Assembly: GCA_023404955.1 (NCBI GenBank)
Contig: JAEXZY010000043.1
Location: forward strand, 1-5,935
Direction of reading: 5' to 3'
DNA length: 5,935 nucleotides
Source: Actinomycetes bacterium
GTDB lineage: Bacteria > Actinomycetota > Actinomycetes > Mycobacteriales > Mycobacteriaceae
The notes beneath the pieces are model-generated. The model was given only the letters and a program-made list of their open reading frames with translations, had not been told where the DNA came from and did not search any database. Shown here piece by piece: positions 1 through 5,259 of the stretch. Numbering within the stretch: the stretch's first letter is position 1; every line of letters begins with the position of its first letter. The position numbers were made by a program, and so were the translations under genes.

Positions 1-1131
1 AAAGGCGGCTTCACCGAGAACGCCTCGACCAACATCGACGTCCACTCGGTCCGCCAACCCCTGGGCCCGATCGGCATCATCTCCCCCTTCAACTTCCCCG
101 CCATGGTCCCCATGTGGTTCTTCCCCATCGCCATCGCCTGCGGCAACACCGTCGTGCTGAAACCGTCCGAGAAAGACCCGTCAGCATCACTGTGGCTGGC
201 CCGCCTGTGGGCCGAAGCCGGCCTACCCGCCGGGGTGTTCAACGTCCTCCAAGGCGACAAGACCGCCGTCGACGAACTGCTCACCAACCCCAACATCAAG
301 AGCGTGAGCTTTGTCGGGTCCACCCCGATCGCCCAGTACGTCTACGCCACCGGCACCGCCGCCGGCAAGCGCGTCCAGGCCCTCGGCGGCGCCAAGAACC
401 ACGCCGTCATCCTGCCCGACGCCGACCTCGACCTGGCCGCCGACGCCATGGTCAACGCCGGCTTCGGCTCCGCCGGCGAACGCTGCATGGCCATCTCCGC
501 CGCCGTGGCCGTCGGACCCATCGCCGACGACCTCGTCGCCAAGATCGCCGAACGCGCGGCCACCATCAAAACCGGCGACGGCACCCGCGATTCCGACATG
601 GGCCCCCTGGTCACCAAGGCCCACCGCGACAAAGTCGCCTCCTACATCGACGCCGGCGAAAGCGCCGGGGCGAAAGTCGTTCTCGACGGCCGCACCGTCA
701 CCGCTGACGGCGGTGCTGATGGGTTCTGGCTCGGCCCGACCCTGCTCGACAACGTCACCCCCGACATGAGCGTCTACACCGACGAGATCTTCGGCCCCGT
801 TCTCTCGGTCGTCCGGGTCGAGACCTACGACCAAGCCCTCGAGCTGATCAATTCGAACCCCTACGGCAACGGCACCGCGATCTTCACCAACGACGGCGGC
901 GCCGCCCGCCGCTTCCAAAACGAAGTCGAAGTCGGCATGGTCGGCATCAACGTCCCCATCCCCGTGCCCATGGCCTACTACAGCTTCGGCGGCTGGAAAG
1001 CCTCCCTCTTCGGCGACAGCCACGCCCACGGCCTCGACGGCGTGCAGTTCTTCACCCGCCAAAAAGCCATCACCACCCGCTGGCTCGACCCCTCCCACGG
1101 CGGCATCAACCTCGGCTTCCCCACCAACTGA
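1..1131 (+). CDS. mmsA: Methylmalonate-semialdehyde dehydrogenase (CoA-acylating), 5' end missing
   Basis: The frame is open from the first base, so the gene starts outside the window; 376 codons remain of a family usually near 500 residues. MmsA oxidises methylmalonate or malonate semialdehyde with NAD+ and CoA to propionyl- or acetyl-CoA plus CO2, in the cytosol, in valine, thymine, inositol and beta-alanine breakdown. Seen in order: the nucleotide-binding stretch FNFPAMVPMWFFPIAIACGN, then VLKPSE, SFVGSTPIA, GGAKNHAVILPDAD, the catalytic cysteine in GERCMAIS (codon 484-486), EIFGPVLSVVR, and the C-terminal SFGGWKASLFGD block. The motif that is ELGGKN in hydrolytic aldehyde dehydrogenases is LGGAKNH here, lacking the general-base Glu, as expected for the CoA-acylating class. 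Codons are strongly C-ending. It is followed 13 nt later by an aminotransferase gene, probably in one operon. The family call is secure; malonate versus methylmalonate preference cannot be read from sequence. Confidence 0.95.
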   Translation, partial: KGGFTENASTNIDVHSVRQPLGPIGIISPFNFPAMVPMWFFPIAIACGNTVVLKPSEKDPSASLWLARLWAEAGLPAGVFNVLQGDKTAVDELLTNPNIKSVSFVGSTPIAQYVYATGTAAGKRVQALGGAKNHAVILPDADLDLAADAMVNAGFGSAGERCMAISAAVAVGPIADDLVAKIAERAATIKTGDGTRDSDMGPLVTKAHRDKVASYIDAGESAGAKVVLDGRTVTADGGADGFWLGPTLLDNVTPDMSVYTDEIFGPVLSVVRVETYDQALELINSNPYGNGTAIFTNDGGAARRFQNEVEVGMVGINVPIPVPMAYYSFGGWKASLFGDSHAHGLDGVQFFTRQKAITTRWLDPSHGGINLGFPTN

Positions 1132-1133
1132 GC

Positions 1134-1140
1134 GAGAGAG
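1134..1140 (+). promoter_or_regulatory. Ribosome binding site of the aminotransferase gene
   Basis: A purine run GAGAGAG lies 4 nt before the ATG at 1145, inside the 13-nt gap after the mmsA stop codon. It is a modest Shine-Dalgarno match with rather short spacing. It supports the 1145 start and translation from a shared mmsA transcript. There is no room for a separate promoter other than inside mmsA. Confidence 0.45.
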
Positions 1141-1144
1141 CGCA

Positions 1145-2524
1145 ATGACAGCGACAGTGAGCGCCCTGCCCACCGGCGAAGATCTCGACACCGCGATCGC
1201 GCGCGGGCAGCGTGCCTACGATCTGGACCGCGCCCACGTCTTCCATTCATGGTCGGCGCAGGCACAGATCAACCCAATGACCGTGCTCGCGGCGAAGGGC
1301 TCGTACCTGTGGGACGGCGAGGGCAACCGACTCCTCGACTTTTCCTCACAGCTGGTGAACACGAACATCGGCCATCAGCACCCGAAAGTCGTTGCGGCCA
1401 TTGCCGAACAGGCCGCGAAGCTGTGCACCATCGCACCTCAGCACGTGAACGATGCGCGCTCGGAGGCCGCCCGTCTGGTCGCCGAGCGCACCCCCGGCGA
1501 CCTGAATCGGATCTTCTTCACCAACGGCGGCGCCGACGCGGTCGAGCACGCGGTCCGCATGGCCCGTCTGCACACCGGCCGCTACAAGGTGCTCTCCCGC
1601 TACCGCTCCTACCACGGCGGAACCGAGACCGCGATCAACCTGACCGGCGACCCGCGCCGCTGGCCCAACGACCACGGCAACGCCGGCATCGTGCACTTCT
1701 CCGGACCGTTCCTGTACCGCTCGGTCTTCCACGCCGAGACCGAGGAGCAGGAGACGCAGCGCGCACTCGAGCACCTCGATCGCCTGGTGCAGATGGAAGG
1801 TCCTTCCACGATCGCCGCGATCATCCTCGAGTCGGTGCCGGGCACCGCGGGCATCATGGTGCCGCCGCCCGGTTACATGGCCGGTGTCCGCGAGATCTGC
1901 GACCGTCACGGCATCGTGTTCATCGCCGACGAAGTGATGGCCGGCTTCGGCCGGACCGGACGCTGGTTCGCGATCGACAACTTCGACGTCGTCCCTGATC
2001 TGATCACGTTCGCCAAAGGTGTGACGTCAGGCTATGTCCCGCTCGGCGGCGTCGCGATCAACGACGCGATCTACTCGACCTTCGCCGACCGCGCCTATCC
2101 CGGCGGTTTGACCTATTCGGGTCATCCGCTCGCGACCGCCTGCGCCGTCGCGACCATCACGGCGATGGAGGAGGAAGGCATGGTGGGCAACGCCGCACGC
2201 ATCGGCGCGGATGTGCTCGGCCCCGGTCTGCGCGAGCTGGCCGCCCGGCACCGCAGCGTCGGTGAGGTCCGCGGCCTCGGCGTGTTCTGGGCAATTGAAT
2301 TGGTGGCCGACAAGCAGACCCGTGAGCCGCTGGCTCCCTATGGCGGCTCCAGCCCGGCAATGGCTGCGGTGCTGGCGGCCTGCAAGTCCGGGGGTCTGCT
2401 GCCGTTCGCGAACTTCAACCGCATTCATGCGGTGCCGCCGTGCAACGTGACCGACGACGAGGTCGCCGAGGGGCTGCGCATCCTCGACGCCGCGTTGGAC
2501 GTCGCCGACGAGTACGCCCGCTGA
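1145..2524 (+). CDS. Class III PLP-dependent aminotransferase (omega-amino acid type)
   Basis: This is a complete 459-residue fold-type I aminotransferase, a normal length for class III (ornithine/omega-amino acid:pyruvate group). Visible landmarks: NTNIGHQHPKVVAAI near residues 72-86; the phosphate-binding TNGGADAVEHAVRMAR (126-141); YHGGT (156-160); ADEVMAGFGRTGRW (261-274) with D262 expected to contact the pyridine nitrogen; K291 in LITFAKGV as the Schiff-base lysine; TYSGHPLA (323-330) contributing across the dimer; and R426 just before AVPP near the C-terminus. All key residues are present, so it should be active. The amino donor cannot be deduced from motifs; family members use beta-alanine, 3-aminoisobutyrate, taurine, GABA or putrescine. 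Placement 13 nt after mmsA, whose product consumes (methyl)malonate semialdehyde, favours beta-alanine or 3-aminoisobutyrate as donor. That substrate is inference. The enzyme has no signal peptide and should be cytosolic. Confidence 0.93.
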   Translation: MTATVSALPTGEDLDTAIARGQRAYDLDRAHVFHSWSAQAQINPMTVLAAKGSYLWDGEGNRLLDFSSQLVNTNIGHQHPKVVAAIAEQAAKLCTIAPQHVNDARSEAARLVAERTPGDLNRIFFTNGGADAVEHAVRMARLHTGRYKVLSRYRSYHGGTETAINLTGDPRRWPNDHGNAGIVHFSGPFLYRSVFHAETEEQETQRALEHLDRLVQMEGPSTIAAIILESVPGTAGIMVPPPGYMAGVREICDRHGIVFIADEVMAGFGRTGRWFAIDNFDVVPDLITFAKGVTSGYVPLGGVAINDAIYSTFADRAYPGGLTYSGHPLATACAVATITAMEEEGMVGNAARIGADVLGPGLRELAARHRSVGEVRGLGVFWAIELVADKQTREPLAPYGGSSPAMAAVLAACKSGGLLPFANFNRIHAVPPCNVTDDEVAEGLRILDAALDVADEYAR

Positions 2525-2533
2525 GTTTCGTCC
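2525..2533. other. Convergent junction of 9 nt without a terminator
   Basis: The TGA of the plus-strand aminotransferase and the TGA of the minus-strand GPP34 gene are separated by only 9 nt. No hairpin with a U tract is seen here, so each transcript must either end by Rho-dependent means or extend into the opposite gene. Confidence 0.7.
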
Positions 2534-3196
2534 TCATCCCGACGTGGATCGGCGCATCTCGTCAAAGCGCGCCAAAATCAGGGTGCGTAGAACGTGTATC
2601 GGCTCGATGGCGCAGTCTGTCAGCGAGTGGAGGGCCGCACGCTTGCCCTCGTGACGGAGGAAGGTGTCGACGACGGGCATCTGAGCCTGGAACGCGATGA
2701 GCCCGAGGGCGAGTGCTCTCGGCTCGGCGTCGCCCTCCCGCAGGACGTTCTCCAGCGCGGCGACCACACGGGCAGCGATCGCATCCACGACATCAGGGTC
2801 GCGAACGTCGAATCGGGGCGCACCGAAGCGGCGATCGCGACGCGCGATCCAGCCATCGCGTTCCAATTGCTGCCATGCGCCGGCGACGGTGCCGGAACCG
2901 CCTGACCGGATAACGCCAGCCCAGGCTCGGCCTTCGACGGCGACAGACATCGCTGCCGACAACAACGGATCGCCCACAGGCGCTGCCGCCAGGATCGACA
3001 GCCCCCCATTGCGGTCGGTGACAACACCCGTGAGATAGAGCTCGGTGAACATCGAAGAGCGCAAGGCGTATTCGAACATCCACCCGGGGCGCGAAGCTCC
3101 CGAGCGGTCGAAAGCAAAGCGCTTGCGACGGCTGTCATAAGCCAGCAGGTGAAGTTGTAAAGGCAGCGTCAGCGTCTGCAGCGTCACGGCGATCAC
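2534..3196 (-). CDS. GPP34 (GOLPH3/Vps74-like) family protein
   Basis: This 220-residue protein begins with GTG at 3196; a second GTG lies three codons later, and no good Shine-Dalgarno sequence decides between them. I assign it to the GPP34 family, the bacterial relatives of the eukaryotic Golgi PI4P-binding proteins GOLPH3 and Vps74, from LTLPLQLHLLAYD (9-21), the helix LRSSMFTELYLTG (45-57, compare LRxxMxxELxLxG in GOLPH3), a short beta stretch ending in the family-like PVGDPLLSAAM (73-83), and LERDGWIARRDRRFG (111-125) like the LxxxGxL helix turn. R46 aligns with a PI4P-contacting arginine of GOLPH3, and W39 sits close to the matching tryptophan; the later basic pair is not clearly kept. 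Such proteins are widespread in actinobacteria with no settled role. There is no signal peptide or membrane segment. It lies 65 nt downstream of a same-strand exported protein, possibly co-transcribed, and converges on the aminotransferase gene. Confidence 0.8.
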   Translation of the reverse strand: MIAVTLQTLTLPLQLHLLAYDSRRKRFAFDRSGASRPGWMFEYALRSSMFTELYLTGVVTDRNGGLSILAAAPVGDPLLSAAMSVAVEGRAWAGVIRSGGSGTVAGAWQQLERDGWIARRDRRFGAPRFDVRDPDVVDAIAARVVAALENVLREGDAEPRALALGLIAFQAQMPVVDTFLRHEGKRAALHSLTDCAIEPIHVLRTLILARFDEMRRSTSG

Positions 3197-3261
3197 CCCA
3201 CGGAAAGTGCCGTAATACTCGATTGTGCCCGCACCGCGCGGCGCGGTGGGTTCGAATCGCC
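3197..3261 (-). other. Intergenic gap between the exported protein and GPP34 genes
   Basis: This is 65 nt between the stop of the large exported protein and the GTG of the GPP34 gene, both read on the minus strand. It contains one strong palindrome, listed separately. Between palindrome and GTG there is an A/T-richer patch reading GAGTATTACGG on the minus strand, which could hold a weak -10 (TATTAC). I see no convincing -35 or ribosome binding site. Confidence 0.5.
3232..3248 (-). terminator. GC-rich hairpin, possible terminator or attenuator
   Basis: The palindrome CACCGCGC-G-GCGCGGTG pairs 8 bp perfectly around one base, in practice a 6-bp stem with a 5-nt loop. It begins 13 nt after the minus-strand stop of the exported-protein gene. 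There is no run of T after it on either strand. It would therefore be a non-canonical (tail-less) terminator of the kind proposed in mycobacteria, an mRNA stabiliser, or chance in GC-rich DNA. Confidence 0.4.
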
Positions 3262-5160
3262 CTAGACAGTCACATTGGCGAAGGACACGTCAACGCGGTC
3301 AGGCACCCATGTCCGTGCACGGAACACCGGGATGTTGCCCAGCGGTGTGGTGAACCATGACCGCTTGACGTCCACTCTGCCGTCGGGCATCACGAATTGG
3401 ACGGTGCCGAAGCGGCTGTCGCCCAGCGACACGATGTTGACGACCGTGCCGACGGGTGGGACGTCACCATTCGCGGTCCCGGAGTCGCCGTCGACGACGT
3501 TGGTGACGAGCACAGCAACGCTGCGAATCCCGTACAGATCGCGCTGGGTCATCACGTCGGCATCGACGCGCCCGATACGGTCCCCTGCGGCGTCGACGAC
3601 GTCGAATTGCTGGTAGCCCTGATACTGGATTTCTCGGGGCGGCAATCCGTTCACGCCCACGAGCTGCAACTCCGTGACAGGGACGAGTGTCAGCCCGCGG
3701 GAGAGCTGCAGCGGTTGCGTCGACGGTGGCTCCGACGCGTCGATGAAGTTCTTGGTGCTGGTCTGCACCCCGCCCGGGCCAACTTGTTGGACGATGACCA
3801 CGTCACCTGCCGGCGACGGAAGGGATTGGTAGAGAACGTAGTTGTCGTCGTTGCCGGCGTAGACGACGTTGTACACCGAACCGACCGGCGGAACCTGGCC
3901 GTCACCGCTACCCACATTGACGCCATCGTTGGCGGTCACCAGGATCGCCTGGGTGTAGGTACCCAAGATGTCAGCGGTGGTGGTGAAGACACCCTCGAAG
4001 CTGCCGACCCGGGTGCCCGTCGAATCGTAGATGCCGAACACCTGCCGACCCTGGATGCTGGTGAACAGCGGCTGTATTCCGCTTGTGCCCGTGACTATTT
4101 CGCCATCGGGGTCGGCGGGCGCAATGCTGTAGCCGTTGGTCAACTTCACGGGTCTGTTGTCGAAGGTGTGGTCGGCGATGCCGGCGGCGCCGTCGAATGC
4201 CAGCGGCAGCGCGATACTGCCGAAGGGGGTCACGATCTTGAAGGAGATGACGTCTCCGGACGCCGTCGGCATCGACGAGTACGCCCACCCGACGGGCCCA
4301 ACTCGGAAGGTGGCGATCAGTGAACCGACGGGGGGAACCTGGCCGGGCCCGGTGCCGACGTTGGTCCCGCCATTGCCGGTGACAAGTAGCGAGGTGTAGT
4401 TGTAGCCGAGGCCCCGGCCGACCAGGGCATCGAATTCGCCGACCGAGGCTTTTGTGCGAGGGTCGATGATGTCGAAGTTCTGTTTACCGTGAACGAGACT
4501 CGGCGCGCCCGGCAGGTAGGTCCAGCGGCCATAGAACGAGGTGATCTCTTCCGGGGAGTCGGGCACCAGGCTGTAGCCGTTCAGCTTCAACCGCGGCGGC
4601 GCGGCAGTGGGGCTCGGCATACCGATGTTGAGCACCGACACCGCGACTGCGAAACCGACCTCGAGGACGGACGTGAGAGCCAGGCTCACCACCCCGGGCG
4701 GGACGTTCGGCGCCGAGCGCATCTCCGTGCGCTTGAGTAGCAGACTCGGCGCGACGGTGACGGTCGAGGTTGTTCGCTGGGGCTGCCGATCCATGGTGCT
4801 TCGGTTTTCCCGCAGGTCGATTCGCCTTTCGCGCGCGGTGGCGAGTGTCCGCTTGCGTGGTGCGACGTCGGTCTGTTTCGCGGCGGCCGAGTCGTGACCG
4901 GCGGCCTCGCGCTCCTCCCGGCGAATCGCCGCCAGACCGCGATGCTTCGGCTTGGGCGTCGCGGCCGCGTCCTTGACTCGATTCCGCAGCGGCCGCACGC
5001 CAGCAGTCCGGGGCGTTTCTTGGGTCGCCGTCTGCGACGAATCCGCCGTCGTCGAGTCCGGTGCCGCGGCGGCCATCGGACACGCCGTCATCGCCGCGGC
5101 GCCCACGCCGAAGAAGACCGCCAGCGCGCCCACCCGTCCGATTACCCGCGAAGCATTCAT
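3262..5160 (-). CDS. Exported protein with three tandem ~130-residue modules, function unknown
   Basis: I choose the ATG at 5160 (632 residues). The frame is open upstream to a TTG at 5214, but only the ATG puts a classic signal peptide at the N-terminus: MNASRVIGR, a hydrophobic core, then MAAAA before PDST, with likely cleavage near residue 33. The only cysteine, C27 in MTAC, makes a poor lipobox, so a lipoprotein is possible but less likely. Residues ~34-150 are rich in Ser, Thr, Arg, Lys and Ala and look disordered. A hydrophobic segment at ~156-181 follows. Then come three divergent copies of one module at about 191-319, 338-470 and 485-614. Each runs: (L)xxGYSLVP-like start, QxFDIIDxxxxxVGxFDA-like block, a SLLVT-like strand, and GDGQVPPVG near its end. 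No catalytic motif or named domain is recognised. A surface or periplasmic beta-rich protein is the best inference. Codon use is ordinary for the window. Confidence 0.85.
   Translation of the reverse strand: MNASRVIGRVGALAVFFGVGAAAMTACPMAAAAPDSTTADSSQTATQETPRTAGVRPLRNRVKDAAATPKPKHRGLAAIRREEREAAGHDSAAAKQTDVAPRKRTLATARERRIDLRENRSTMDRQPQRTTSTVTVAPSLLLKRTEMRSAPNVPPGVVSLALTSVLEVGFAVAVSVLNIGMPSPTAAPPRLKLNGYSLVPDSPEEITSFYGRWTYLPGAPSLVHGKQNFDIIDPRTKASVGEFDALVGRGLGYNYTSLLVTGNGGTNVGTGPGQVPPVGSLIATFRVGPVGWAYSSMPTASGDVISFKIVTPFGSIALPLAFDGAAGIADHTFDNRPVKLTNGYSIAPADPDGEIVTGTSGIQPLFTSIQGRQVFGIYDSTGTRVGSFEGVFTTTADILGTYTQAILVTANDGVNVGSGDGQVPPVGSVYNVVYAGNDDNYVLYQSLPSPAGDVVIVQQVGPGGVQTSTKNFIDASEPPSTQPLQLSRGLTLVPVTELQLVGVNGLPPREIQYQGYQQFDVVDAAGDRIGRVDADVMTQRDLYGIRSVAVLVTNVVDGDSGTANGDVPPVGTVVNIVSLGDSRFGTVQFVMPDGRVDVKRSWFTTPLGNIPVFRARTWVPDRVDVSFANVTV
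3319..3708 (-). repeat. Protein module repeat 3 of 3
   Basis: Residues ~485-614 of the exported protein, from LQLSRGLTLVPV to TTPLGNIPVFR. It carries the matching QQFDVVDAAGDRIGRVDADV, VAVLVTNVVDGDSG and GDVPPVGT strings but is the most divergent copy, with a few extra residues before the FDVVD block. The protein ends about 18 residues after this module. Confidence 0.7.
3751..4149 (-). repeat. Protein module repeat 2 of 3
   Basis: Residues ~338-470 of the exported protein, from VKLTNGYSIAPAD to GGVQTST. It matches module 1 through QVFGIYDSTGTRVGSFEGVF, then QAILVTANDGVNVGSGDGQ and VPPVGS. It is the closest relative of module 1 by eye. Confidence 0.75.
4204..4590 (-). repeat. Protein module repeat 1 of 3
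   Basis: Residues ~191-319 of the exported protein, from LKLNGYSLVPDS to FGSIALP. Landmark strings are QNFDIIDPRTKASVGEFDAL, then YTSLLVTGNGGTNVG and GQVPPVGS. It is best seen in protein; the DNA copies have drifted apart, so the duplication is old. Confidence 0.75.
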
Positions 5161-5168
5161 CGCGTCCG

Positions 5169-5174
5169 AAATTA
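5169..5174 (-). promoter_or_regulatory. Possible -10 element of the exported-protein gene
   Basis: On the minus strand this reads TAATTT, matching TAnnnT, 8 nt before the ATG at 5160. This would give a leaderless or nearly leaderless transcript. No recognisable -35 sequence lies 16-18 nt upstream, so the call rests on the hexamer and its position. It fits the absence of a good Shine-Dalgarno sequence before that ATG. Confidence 0.3.
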
Positions 5175-5230
5175 GCCGCCGATCAGCTGGTCCGCGCGGT
5201 TTCTGGGGCCTCAATCCGGCGGTCCGAAAA

Positions 5231-5253
5231 CTGTCGGTGGTCGAATGTATGTT
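5231..5253 (+). promoter_or_regulatory. RecA-NDp/PafBC-type DNA-damage promoter
   Basis: CTGTCGGTG at 5231-5239, then exactly 8 nt, then TATGTT at 5248-5253. This matches the mycobacterial LexA-independent DNA-damage promoter motif tTGTCRgtg-N8-TAnnnT, which PafBC activates, at every defined position except the weakly conserved first T. Six bases separate the -10 hexamer from the A of the ATG at 5260, so transcription would start at or next to the start codon. Confidence 0.75.
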
Positions 5254-5256
5254 CGA
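5241..5256 (+). promoter_or_regulatory. LexA operator (SOS box)
   Basis: TCGAAT-GTAT-GTTCGA has the exact spacing of the mycobacterial SOS box TCGAAC-N4-GTTCGA, with one mismatch (T for C at position 6). It covers the -10 hexamer of the overlapping promoter, so bound LexA would block RNA polymerase. Several M. tuberculosis 13E12-family genes are known to carry LexA sites, which agrees with the gene that follows. Confidence 0.8.
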
Positions 5257-5259
5257 ATC

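Larger units (their letters stand above)
5161..5259. other. Divergent intergenic region with both promoters
   Basis: This is 99 bp between the start codons of the exported protein (minus) and the DUF222 gene (plus). The right third holds a compact DNA-damage promoter. The left part holds a possible -10 for the exported protein. If the exported protein used the TTG at 5214, its first codons would occupy half of this region. Confidence 0.7.

Noticed and set aside
223..1191. Long antisense open frame (322 codons) opposite mmsA
   Set aside because: Its composition is Gly/Val/Asp/Ala-rich low complexity, the mirror of C-ending codons in a real, well-conserved gene. It is a high-GC shadow.
3069..3084. 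TCGAAC inside the GPP34 gene as an SOS box
   Set aside because: The sequence 4 nt further on is ACCCGG, not GTTCGA; only a half-site, inside coding sequence.
3250..3257. Second LexA half-site (GTTCGA) before the exported gene's stop
   Set aside because: No partner TCGAAC lies 4 nt away on either side; it is also downstream of one gene and behind a hairpin, not at a promoter.
3240..3268. tRNA-like T-loop sequence GGTTCGAATC, suggesting a tRNA 3' end or phage attachment site
   Set aside because: The flanking arms GTGGG and CGCCC mispair at two of five positions, no acceptor stem or CCA end follows, and no anticodon or D arm is found upstream. The match is a chance TTCGAA palindrome.
3397..4323. 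308-codon open frame on the plus strand opposite the exported protein
   Set aside because: No recognisable motifs, Asp/Val/Gly/Arg-rich shadow composition, no start context, while the minus strand shows a signal peptide and three internal repeats.
5161..5214. TTG start at 5214 adding 18 residues to the exported protein
   Set aside because: The added residues are charged and would precede the natural signal peptide; the ATG at 5160 gives the standard N-region, and TTG starts are uncommon.
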